Source: Allosphingosinicella sp040255785 (GTDB taxonomy: Bacteria; Pseudomonadota; Alphaproteobacteria; Sphingomonadales; Sphingomonadaceae). From it: a stretch of DNA of 64,000 bases. Made by a program: the position numbers and the translations under genes. Positions within the stretch are counted from its first letter, which is position 1; each line of letters opens with the position of its first letter. The stretch is from the NCBI GenBank assembly GCA_040255785.1, contig JBDZVR010000003.1, positions 1-64,000 on the forward strand, read 5' to 3'. This document shows, one piece after another, positions 42,608 through 50,287 of the stretch. The notes beneath the pieces are model-generated. The model made no database searches. It had not been told where the DNA came from and saw nothing but the letters and a program-made list of their open reading frames with translations.

Positions 42608-45055
42608 GTGGCGTCGGCATTCAAGATTGCGATCGTCGGGTCCGGGCCGGCCGGCATGTCCGCGGCGGGCCGCGCGGCGCAACTCGGGATCAGCCACGTC
42701 CTCCTCGAAAAGACCGATCATCTTTCCGACACGATCTACAAGTACCAGAAGGGCAAGCACGTCATGGCGACGCCGAGCCAGCTCGTGCTGCGCTCGGACA
42801 TGGATTTCGACGCCGGAAAGCGCGAGACGATCCTGGAAATCTGGGACCGCCAGGTCGCCGAGCGCAACGTCAACGTGCGGCTCAACGCCGAGGTGAGGAA
42901 GATCACCGGCGCCGCCGGCGACTTCACATTGCTCCTCGGCAACGGCGAGGAGGTCAGGGCCGAATATGTGATCCTCGGCATCGGCACCCAGGGCAATCCG
43001 AACAAGCTGCGCTGCGAGGGCGGCGATCTGCCGCATATCCAGTATCAGCTCGATGATCCCGGCGAATATGTGGACGAGCATATCGTGGTGATCGGCTCCG
43101 GCGACGCCGGCATCGAGAACGCGCTCGGCCTCGCCGCCGACCCCGAGCAGGGCAATGTCGTCACCATTCTCAACCGCTCGCCGGAATTCGCGCGCGCCAA
43201 GCAGGGCAATGTCGACCTGCTGATGGAGGCGAAGCGCAACGGCCGCGTCAACGTGATGTGCGAGACGACGCCGGCGCGGGTCACGCCCGGCTGGCTCTAT
43301 GTCGACACGCGCGACGGCGAGCAGAAGATCAAGTGCGACCGCATCATCGCCCGCATGGGCACGGCGCCGCCGCGCAAGTTCGTCGAGGAGTGCGGCATCC
43401 AGTTCACGAGCGAAGCGCGCGACGCCTTCCCCGCGCTGTCGCCGCAGTTCGAGACGAGCGTTCCCGGGATCTACGTGATCGGCGCGCTGGCGGGCTATCC
43501 GCTGATCAAGCACTGCATGAACCAGGGCTATGACGTCGTCGAGTTCATCAACGGCAATGCCGATCTCAAGCCCGCCGACGAGCCGCTGCTCGAGGCCAAG
43601 TTCGCCCATCTGCCGGGCGAGCGCTCGGTCACCGAATGGCTTGCCTTCCTGCGCCGTCGCGTTCGCATCCTCAACGATCTGTCGATGCTGCAGATGCGCG
43701 AGTTCATGCTCGATTCCGAGCCGCGCGCCTATCGGGCCGGCGACGTCGTGTTCCGCCGCAACGAGCCGGGCGCGTCGCTGTTCGCGATCGCCGACGGCTC
43801 GCTGCTCGTCGAGGTCGATCCCGACGATCCCGCGAAGGTCGTGCCGATCGAGCGCGGCTCGATCGTCGGCGAGGTCGGACTGATCTCGGGGCGCAAGCGC
43901 GGCGCGACCGTGCGCACCGCCGAGGGCGCGATCGTCATCGAGATCCCGCGCAACGCCGCGCTCAAGCTGATGGCGACCAACGATGCCGCCAAGCGCGAGA
44001 TCACCCGCATCTCGACCGAACGGCAGCTGCTGCAGATGTTCGGCTCGGTCACCTCGGAGGATCTCGCCGAGGTGCTCGACAGCGCCAGGATCGTCACCGT
44101 TCGCGCCGGCGAGACGATCATCAACGAGGGCGAGGAAGGCTATGACATTTTCGTCATCCGCCTCGGCTCGATGGTGGTCGAGAAGAATATCGGCGGCAAG
44201 CCGGTCTTTCTCTCCTACCTCCCCGCCGGCTCCTATGTCGGCGAGATGGCGCTGGTCGATGGCGGCCGGCGCACGGCGACGGTCCGGGCGGCGATCAAAT
44301 CGGAGGTGATCAAGCTGGACGGCGACGCATTTCGCCGCCTGCTCGAGCGCAAGCCGGAGCTGCTCGCCCAGTTCCGGCAGGCGATGTCCTCGCGCCAGGA
44401 GCTCACCAACTTCATCGAGGCGCGCAAGGACAGCTTCGGCGGCGTCGTCGACATGTATTCGGAAGTCGCCGGCTTCCTCGTCGACAATGGCATCGGCGAG
44501 GCGACCGACGTGTTGCTGATCGACGAGAAGCTGTGCATCGGCTGCGACAATTGCGAGCGCGCCTGCGCCGACGCGCATGAGGGCCTTTCGCGGCTCGATC
44601 GCGAGGCGGGGCGCACCTACGCCCATCTCCACGTGCCGACCTCATGCCGGCACTGCGAGCATCCGCACTGCATGGCCGATTGCCCGCCCAACGCGCTCAA
44701 CCGCGGGCCGGACGGCGAGGTCTATATCAACGATACCTGCATCGGCTGCGGCAACTGCCAGCGCAACTGCCCCTACGGCGTCATCCGCATGGCCAAGGCG
44801 CCGCCGAAGAAGCCGGGACTGCTCAAATGGCTGTTCTTCGGCGCCGGCCCCGGCCCGGGCGAGGCCGACGAGAAATGGGCCAGGAAGAACAAGGGCAAGG
44901 ACGGCGGCGAGGCGCCCAAGAAGGCGATCAAGTGCGACATGTGCTCGGGCATCGAGGGCGGGCCGGCCTGCGTGCGCGCCTGCCCGACTGGCGCCGCGAT
45001 CCGCGTGTCGCCGGAAGAGTTTCTCTCCGTGGCGAGGATGGGACAGGGGGGCTAG
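42608..45055 (+). CDS. FAD oxidoreductase fused to two cNMP-binding domains and four [4Fe-4S] motifs
   Basis: An 815-residue cytoplasmic redox protein. The GTG start ('MASAFKIAIVGSGPAGMS') has a GGGGA block upstream; an in-frame ATG at 42530 would add 26 residues. Residues 1-325 are a two-Rossmann flavoprotein with GSGPAG (11-16) and GSGDAG (163-168). Residues 363-475 and 478-590 are two cyclic-nucleotide-binding domains whose phosphate cassettes keep the key residues ('GEVGLISGRKRGATV': E422, R431; 'GEMALVDGGRRTATV': E546, R555). Residues 640-800 hold 16 cysteines in four groups (643/646/649/653, 680/683/688/692, 711/714/717/721, 776/779/788/792), as in NrfC/HycB polyferredoxins. A heme-b-like membrane protein gene follows after 3 bases. 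Confidence 0.88.
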   Translation: MASAFKIAIVGSGPAGMSAAGRAAQLGISHVLLEKTDHLSDTIYKYQKGKHVMATPSQLVLRSDMDFDAGKRETILEIWDRQVAERNVNVRLNAEVRKITGAAGDFTLLLGNGEEVRAEYVILGIGTQGNPNKLRCEGGDLPHIQYQLDDPGEYVDEHIVVIGSGDAGIENALGLAADPEQGNVVTILNRSPEFARAKQGNVDLLMEAKRNGRVNVMCETTPARVTPGWLYVDTRDGEQKIKCDRIIARMGTAPPRKFVEECGIQFTSEARDAFPALSPQFETSVPGIYVIGALAGYPLIKHCMNQGYDVVEFINGNADLKPADEPLLEAKFAHLPGERSVTEWLAFLRRRVRILNDLSMLQMREFMLDSEPRAYRAGDVVFRRNEPGASLFAIADGSLLVEVDPDDPAKVVPIERGSIVGEVGLISGRKRGATVRTAEGAIVIEIPRNAALKLMATNDAAKREITRISTERQLLQMFGSVTSEDLAEVLDSARIVTVRAGETIINEGEEGYDIFVIRLGSMVVEKNIGGKPVFLSYLPAGSYVGEMALVDGGRRTATVRAAIKSEVIKLDGDAFRRLLERKPELLAQFRQAMSSRQELTNFIEARKDSFGGVVDMYSEVAGFLVDNGIGEATDVLLIDEKLCIGCDNCERACADAHEGLSRLDREAGRTYAHLHVPTSCRHCEHPHCMADCPPNALNRGPDGEVYINDTCIGCGNCQRNCPYGVIRMAKAPPKKPGLLKWLFFGAGPGPGEADEKWARKNKGKDGGEAPKKAIKCDMCSGIEGGPACVRACPTGAAIRVSPEEFLSVARMGQGG

Positions 45056-45058
45056 AAC

Positions 45059-45934
45059 GTGGCGAGCAGGGGGATTGATCGCGCGGATTTCGGCGAGGGG
45101 GCGGCGCACGAGAGCTTCCTCCAGTATCGCCGCTACCGCTGGTTCAAGATTTCGGCGCTTCTGTGCCTCTTCTTCATCGTCGTCTATGCGCTGGTGGACA
45201 TCACGCCGCGCCCGAACGGCGGCAGCTGGGAAGGCTATATCCTCGGCACGATCGCCGCCGGCCTGATCGTCTGGCTGGCGATGCTCGGCATCCGCAAGCG
45301 CGCGATCACCCGCGGTCGCTGGTCGCTCAAGGCCTGGACCTCCGCCCACGTCTATCTCGGCCTCTCGCTGATCATCCTCGCCACGCTTCACACCGGCTTC
45401 CAGTTCGGCTGGAACGTCCACACCCTCGCTTACGCGCTGATGATGCTGGTCATCCTCTCCGGGGTCTACGGCATCATCGTCTACGGCATGCTGCCCCAGG
45501 GGCTGTCGGACAGCCGCGCGGAGATGACCGGGCCGCAGATGATCGACGCGATCAGCCAGCTCGACAAGCAGATCCAGCAGGCCGCCCAGCCGCTCTCCGA
45601 CGCGGACAGCGAGGTCGTGCTTGGCTCGCTTGGCGAGGATCCGTTCGGCGGCGGCGTGATCCGCCGCCTGTCCGGGCGCTATCCAAGCTGCGGCAATCGC
45701 GCCGCGCTGCGCACGATGCGCGGCCGGCTCGCGGAGGCTTCGGGCAAGGAGGCGGTGGCGATCGAGAAGGTCGTGCAACTGCTCGAGCGCAAGGCGGCGG
45801 CCTTGCAGCGGGTGCGCGGCTACGTGCAGCGTCGCGCGCTGCTCGAAATCTGGCTTTACGTCCACGTGCCGATGACTTTCGCGTGCATCGCGGCGCTGAT
45901 CGCGCACATCGTCAGCGTCTTCTTCTACTGGTAG
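45059..45934 (+). CDS. Membrane protein with two His-x13-His helices, likely di-heme cytochrome b
   Basis: A 291-residue inner membrane protein, GTG start. Five hydrophobic segments: about 31-47, 57-76, 95-113, 122-144 and 265-288. His97 and His111 in helix 3 and His269 and His283 in helix 5 are each 14 residues apart, the spacing that holds two stacked hemes b in cytochrome b561-like and bc1-type proteins. His121 at the start of helix 4 is a fifth candidate. A cytoplasmic or periplasmic coiled region of about 115 residues (150-263, with Cys211) separates helices 4 and 5. It lies between the Fe-S flavoprotein and the decaheme gene, so it is the natural membrane step between them. Confidence 0.75.
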   Translation: MASRGIDRADFGEGAAHESFLQYRRYRWFKISALLCLFFIVVYALVDITPRPNGGSWEGYILGTIAAGLIVWLAMLGIRKRAITRGRWSLKAWTSAHVYLGLSLIILATLHTGFQFGWNVHTLAYALMMLVILSGVYGIIVYGMLPQGLSDSRAEMTGPQMIDAISQLDKQIQQAAQPLSDADSEVVLGSLGEDPFGGGVIRRLSGRYPSCGNRAALRTMRGRLAEASGKEAVAIEKVVQLLERKAAALQRVRGYVQRRALLEIWLYVHVPMTFACIAALIAHIVSVFFYW

Positions 45935-45946
45935 GGGGTACCAGGG

Positions 45947-47821
45947 ATGGCGTTCGTCCTCAGGAACATCAGCTATTCCGCTGACGGTCGTCAGATCGTC
46001 CGCTCGTCGCGGATCAATGACGACCTGCTGAAGATCGGGCGCGACCCCGATTGCGACATCAGGCTCAACGATCTCGCCGTCGCGCTGCACCATGCGACGA
46101 TCGAGCAGGTCTCCTCGCAACTGCTCGGCATCTCCGCTGAATCCGGCACGACGATCGAGATCGACGGCGCGACGACGCAGGGCGGCCAGATCGACCTCAC
46201 CACCGGCGGCACCATCCGCATCGGCCCGTTCCGGCTGCGCGTGTCGGCGCAGGAAATGGGCTCCGACGATGTCGCCATCGATGTCGAGCGCGCCGACACC
46301 GAGGAAGAGGAGGAACGGTTCGATCCGCGCCGGTTCGCGCTCGCCGCGGTGATGCCCGGCAAGCGGCCGATCGCCTGGGTGTCGGTGCTCGCGGTCCTGC
46401 TGCTTTTCCTGGTCTGGCCGATCTGGTCGTTCCATTCGCAGCCGCGTGGCGAGCGCGCGGTGTACAGCGCCAGCTTCCACGCCGACCAGACCTGGACGCC
46501 GGGCGCGCTTTCCCGCCCGCACCAGCCGCTCGAGCACAATTGCACCGCCTGCCACGAGCGGGCGTTCGTGTCGGTCCGCGACAGCGCCTGCCGTGCCTGT
46601 CACACCAGCGTGCATGACCATGCCGATCAGGCGCGGCTCGCCGCGGCGCAGCCCGATCTCGGGGTCTTCGCGCGATTCCGGCTCGCGGTCGCGGAAACGT
46701 TCGGCCGCGACGCCGGCCGCTGCGTCGACTGCCACATGGAGCATCTCGGCGCGCACGAAATGGCGCCGACGCCGCAGCAATTCTGCGCCGATTGCCATGG
46801 CGACCTGAGATCCCGGCTGCCCGACACGCGGCTCGCCAGCGCGACCGATTTCCGAGGCGAGCATCCCGAGTTCCAGCCGACGATCCTGGTGAACTGGAAC
46901 GGCGACCAGCCGCAGATGCGCCAGGTCTCGCTCGCCGATCGACCGCGCGAGCAGAGCAACCTCAAGTTCCCGCACGCGCTCCACCTGCAGCCGACCGGCG
47001 GCGTCGCCCAGATGGCGCGCTCGCTGCGCGCGACCTACGGCTTCGGCAATCAGCTCGAATGTTCGGACTGCCACGTGCCGACCAATGATGGCGTGCGGTT
47101 CCAGCCGATCGACATGCAGGGCGATTGCGCGATGTGCCACAGCCTCGCCTTCGACCGCATCGACGGCACGGTGCGTACGTTGCGCCACGGCGATCCGCGC
47201 CAGGTGATCGCCGATATCCGCGCCTGGTATCGCGCCGGCGGGCCGCAGCGGCCGCCGGAGCTCGCCGCCGGGCCGCGCGCGCGGCCGGGCGACGTTTCGC
47301 AGATCCGCGCCGCCATCCAGTTCGCGCGCGCCGAGGCCGGCCTGGGCAGCCGCGCCAACCAGGCAATTCGCGCCGTGTTCAGCGAAGGCGGTGCCTGCTA
47401 TGACTGCCACCAGGTGGTCCAGCCGCCGGCGGGCACGCTCGATTATTCGGTCCGCCCCGTCGCCTTCCCGCAGCGCTATCTGCTGCGCGGCTGGTTCGAT
47501 CACAGGGCGCACGAGGTCGTGCAGCGGCCGGGCGGCCCGAGGCTCACCGGCGACCAGGCCTGCCTCTCCTGCCACCGGGCGACCGAATCGTCGGATTCGT
47601 CCGATCTGATGATTCCGGACCTTGCGAGCTGCCAGGCCTGCCACGGCGGCGAGCGGAGCAATTCGCCGGTTCCGTCGGGCTGCGCGATGTGCCACGATTA
47701 CCATATCGACGAGGGCACGCCTGCGATGCTGCTGCGGCGGCGGGTGCGCGGCCACCGGTGGGAGACGACGGTGATCCGGATCGACACGCAGGACCAGCCA
47801 GCGGCGGCGCCAGCGCGCTGA
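45947..47821 (+). CDS. FHA-like domain fused to a membrane-anchored decaheme cytochrome c
   Basis: A 624-residue protein with an unusual plan. Residues 1-105 resemble an FHA domain ('LLKIGRDPDCDIRLND', Gly31-Arg32 kept), but the phosphothreonine-binding Ser is replaced in 'VALHHATI' and the Asn-Gly pair is missing. One helix follows (141-162), with no cleavable signal, placing the FHA part inside and the rest outside. The outer part has ten CxxCH heme motifs, starting at residues 199, 215, 259, 280, 372, 394, 484, 539, 562 and 579. Extra histidines ('FPHALHL', 'WFDHRAHEV') could be distal ligands. It is the likely periplasmic end of the electron chain of this operon. Confidence 0.85.
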   Translation: MAFVLRNISYSADGRQIVRSSRINDDLLKIGRDPDCDIRLNDLAVALHHATIEQVSSQLLGISAESGTTIEIDGATTQGGQIDLTTGGTIRIGPFRLRVSAQEMGSDDVAIDVERADTEEEEERFDPRRFALAAVMPGKRPIAWVSVLAVLLLFLVWPIWSFHSQPRGERAVYSASFHADQTWTPGALSRPHQPLEHNCTACHERAFVSVRDSACRACHTSVHDHADQARLAAAQPDLGVFARFRLAVAETFGRDAGRCVDCHMEHLGAHEMAPTPQQFCADCHGDLRSRLPDTRLASATDFRGEHPEFQPTILVNWNGDQPQMRQVSLADRPREQSNLKFPHALHLQPTGGVAQMARSLRATYGFGNQLECSDCHVPTNDGVRFQPIDMQGDCAMCHSLAFDRIDGTVRTLRHGDPRQVIADIRAWYRAGGPQRPPELAAGPRARPGDVSQIRAAIQFARAEAGLGSRANQAIRAVFSEGGACYDCHQVVQPPAGTLDYSVRPVAFPQRYLLRGWFDHRAHEVVQRPGGPRLTGDQACLSCHRATESSDSSDLMIPDLASCQACHGGERSNSPVPSGCAMCHDYHIDEGTPAMLLRRRVRGHRWETTVIRIDTQDQPAAAPAR

Positions 47822-47825
47822 GCGA

Positions 47826-48683
47826 ATGCTGATCGCTCAGATCACGGACATTCATCTCGGCTTCGATCCGGCCAGCCCGGACGAGTTCAATCGCCGTCGC
47901 CTGGATGCCGCGCTCGCCGCGCTGGTCGCGCTCGAGCCGCGCCCCGATCTGCTGCTCGTGACCGGCGACATCGCCGACCAGGGCGAGGACGCCGTTTCCT
48001 ATGCGCGCTTTCGCGAGGCAATCGCCGAGGTGCCGTTCCCGGTCCATGGCGCGATGGGCAATCACGACAGCCGCGCCGAATATCGCGCCGTCTTCCCCGA
48101 GGTGCCGGCGCCCGACGGCTTCATCCAATATGCGATCGAGGATCATTCGCTGCGCATCCTCGTCCTCGACACGCTGGAGGAGGGGCGCCACGGCGGCGGC
48201 TATTGCGAGCGGCGCGCGGGCTGGCTGAAGGCGCGGCTCGACGAGCAGCCCGAGCGCCCGACGCTGATCGCGCTGCACCATCCCCCGGTGGCGACCGGGC
48301 TGAGCTGGCTGGACGAGAATCCCGACGCGCCGTGGATGGAGCGGCTGCGCGTCGTCCTCGCCGGGCGCGACAATGTCGTCGGCCTCGTCGCCGGCCACCT
48401 GCACCGCCCGATCGTCACCTCATGGGCGGGCAAGGTGTTGATCGTGTGCCCGTCCACGGCGCCGCAGGTAGCGCTCGACCTCGCGACGATCGATCCGGCG
48501 CAACCGGACGATCGCGCGCTGATCGTCGCCGATGATCCGTGCTTCGCGCTCCACCTGTGGGACGGGCGCAATCTCGTCAGCCATTTCGACACCGCCGGGG
48601 AGCATGAGGTGCTCGCCCGCTATACGGCGGAATTGCAGCCGCTCGTGCAGTTGCTGCAGGCGGAGCGCAACGGCGCAGGATGA
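47826..48683 (+). CDS. CpdA-like metallophosphoesterase (3',5'-cNMP phosphodiesterase)
   Basis: A 285-residue calcineurin-type enzyme. The five metal blocks are complete: 'QITDIHLG' (D8, H10), 'LLVTGDIADQGE' (GDxxD/E), 'GAMGNHDSR' (GNHD), 'LIALHHPPV' and 'GLVAGHLHRPI' (GHxH). Length and motif order match class III cyclic nucleotide phosphodiesterases such as CpdA. It starts 4 bases after the decaheme gene, whose operon also encodes two cyclic-nucleotide-binding domains. The context supports a role in clearing the nucleotide that controls the redox protein; substrate preference is not provable by sequence. Confidence 0.85.
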   Translation: MLIAQITDIHLGFDPASPDEFNRRRLDAALAALVALEPRPDLLLVTGDIADQGEDAVSYARFREAIAEVPFPVHGAMGNHDSRAEYRAVFPEVPAPDGFIQYAIEDHSLRILVLDTLEEGRHGGGYCERRAGWLKARLDEQPERPTLIALHHPPVATGLSWLDENPDAPWMERLRVVLAGRDNVVGLVAGHLHRPIVTSWAGKVLIVCPSTAPQVALDLATIDPAQPDDRALIVADDPCFALHLWDGRNLVSHFDTAGEHEVLARYTAELQPLVQLLQAERNGAG

Positions 48684-48718
48684 TCCTGTAACCGGCGCGA
48701 TGCGATCGCGCGCGGAGC

Positions 48719-49114
48719 CTAGCGGCAGCGCACCTCGCCGCGATCGATCGCGGTGCCGATCGCCGCGCCCGCGGCGGCTCCGGCGATCGTGCCGAGCACC
48801 TCGGACTGGCCGGAGGCGATGATGTTGCCGAGCACGCCGCCGGCGATGCCGCCGACGATCAACCCGGTCGTGCCGTCCGAACGGCGGCAATAATAGCGAC
48901 CGTCGCGACCGCGATAGACCCGGTCCCGGCGGCTCAGCCGCCGCTCACGGTAGCGCGGGTCGTTGCGATAGTAGCGATCCGCATAATAGCCGCCATAGGC
49001 CGGATCGGGCCGGTTCCAGTCGTAGCGGCTGTAATGACGGCCGCCGTCCTCGGTCATGCACCCCGCGGTGAGGCAGGTTGCCGCCGCCAGCAGCCCCAGG
49101 TGAATGGCACGCAT
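48719..49114 (-). CDS. Glycine-zipper lipoprotein
   Basis: A 131-residue outer membrane lipoprotein. The signal peptide 'MRAIHLGLLAAATCLTAGC' ends in a lipobox (TAGC, Cys19 lipidated). A Tyr/Arg-rich stretch follows ('RYYRNDPRYRERRLSRRDRVYRGRDGRYYC'). The C-terminal glycine zipper 'GLIVGGIAGGVLGNIIA' and 'LGTIAGAAAGAAIGTAID' matches the 2TM/Rick_17kDa-type surface antigen family. It lies downstream of rimM on the same strand, where trmD is usually found. Confidence 0.8.
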   Translation of the reverse strand: MRAIHLGLLAAATCLTAGCMTEDGGRHYSRYDWNRPDPAYGGYYADRYYRNDPRYRERRLSRRDRVYRGRDGRYYCRRSDGTTGLIVGGIAGGVLGNIIASGQSEVLGTIAGAAAGAAIGTAIDRGEVRCR

Positions 49115-49204
49115 CGCCTACTCCTTCGTCATTGCGTTGGCACATCAATGCGCGGCGGACGCAATGGTTGCAGCGCCGCAATGGAAGCCGCCGCGGCGCG
49201 GGGC

Positions 49205-49687
49205 TCAGGCGAGGAAGGCGCGATCGGCGACGATGCGCCCGTCGATCCAGTCGGCGATGCCGGGGCGGAAGGGGATGAGCGCGCGCCTGCCGCCGGCCAT
49301 CTCGATTTCGAGCAGGTCGCCCGCGCCGAAATTCTCGACCGCGACGACCGTGCCGAGCGCGTCGCCCTCGCGATCGACGCAAGGCAGGCCGATCAGATCG
49401 ACATGATAATATTCGCCTTCGCCGAGCGGTGGCAGCGCCGCGCGCGGCACGCTGAGCAGGGCGCCGCGCAGCGCCTCGGCCGCACCCCGATCGGCGATTT
49501 CCGCGAAGCGCGCGATCGCGCCGCCGCGGCCGGGCCGCACCGACCGAAGCGTCAGCGCGCGTCCGTTCGCGAACAGTTGCTGGTGGATCCCGAGACTGTC
49601 GAGCCCGCCGCCAAACAGCTTGAGGCGCACCTCGCCGCCGATGCCGTGCGCACCGGCGACGGCGGCGAGGACGACGTCTTTCTCCAA
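49205..49687 (-). CDS. rimM: Ribosome maturation factor RimM
   Basis: A 160-residue protein that helps mature the head of the 30S subunit. The N-terminal 'VVLAAVAGAHGIGGEVRLKLF' is the RimM signature; the PRC-barrel C-terminal part has 'YYHVDLIGLPCVDREGDALGTVVAVENFGAGDLLEI' and 'LIPFRPGIADWID'. The gene starts 6 bases after rpsP, as expected. The usual next gene, trmD, is absent. Confidence 0.94.
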   Translation of the reverse strand: MEKDVVLAAVAGAHGIGGEVRLKLFGGGLDSLGIHQQLFANGRALTLRSVRPGRGGAIARFAEIADRGAAEALRGALLSVPRAALPPLGEGEYYHVDLIGLPCVDREGDALGTVVAVENFGAGDLLEIEMAGGRRALIPFRPGIADWIDGRIVADRAFLA

Positions 49688-49693
49688 ACGGGC

Positions 49694-50260
49694 TTACTCG
49701 GCCTTGTCGGCGCCCTCGGCGGCGGCATCGTCGGCCGGGGCTTGATCGGCGGCAGCCGCTTCGGCGGCCGGCGCTTCGGCGGCCGGCGCTTCCTCCGCCA
49801 TCGCCTCGACGACGGGCGATTCGGCGGCCTCGGCGGCGGCTTCCTCGATCGCCTCGGCGGCGACCGCGACGGTCTCGGCCTCCTGCTCGGCCTCGCTCGG
49901 CGCGGCGGGGGCTTCGGCGGCCTCGGCGGCCCTGGCGGCGCGCTCCTCGGCGCGCTCCTTCGCTTTCTCGCCGGGCTCGCCCTTCTTCGGATTGTTGCGC
50001 GCCGCACGCTCCATGATGCCGGCGGCGTCGAGGAAGCGCAGTACGCGATCGCTCGGCCTCGCGCCGACCGACAGCCAGTGCCTGACGCGCTCCGTATCGA
50101 GCTTCACCCGCTCGGGGTCGTCCTTGGCGAGCAGCGGATTGTAGCTGCCGACCCGTTCGATGAACTTGCCATCGCGCGGATTGCGCGCGTCCGCGACGAC
50201 GATCCGGTAATAGGGACGCTTCTTCGCGCCGCCGCGCGCCAGGCGGATTGCAACTGCCAT
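49694..50260 (-). CDS. rpsP: 30S ribosomal protein S16 with long Ala/Glu-rich tail
   Basis: A 188-residue S16. The core (1-90: 'MAVAIRLARGGAKKRPYYRIVVADARNPRDG', 'FIERVGSYNPLL') is standard. Residues 91-188 are a low-complexity acidic tail of Ala, Glu and Pro, more than doubling the usual 80-90 residues. Tails on S16 are known in alphaproteobacteria but this one is long. It lies in an ffh-rpsP-rimM order. Confidence 0.95.
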   Translation of the reverse strand: MAVAIRLARGGAKKRPYYRIVVADARNPRDGKFIERVGSYNPLLAKDDPERVKLDTERVRHWLSVGARPSDRVLRFLDAAGIMERAARNNPKKGEPGEKAKERAEERAARAAEAAEAPAAPSEAEQEAETVAVAAEAIEEAAAEAAESPVVEAMAEEAPAAEAPAAEAAAADQAPADDAAAEGADKAE

Positions 50261-50287
50261 TTATTCAGTCCTTTCTGAGTGTTGTGT

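Noticed and set aside
44642..47755. A 1037-codon open frame on the minus strand opposite the redox operon
   Set aside because: It crosses three well-supported genes and has no recognisable domain; the CxxCH and Fe-S motifs lie on the plus strand.
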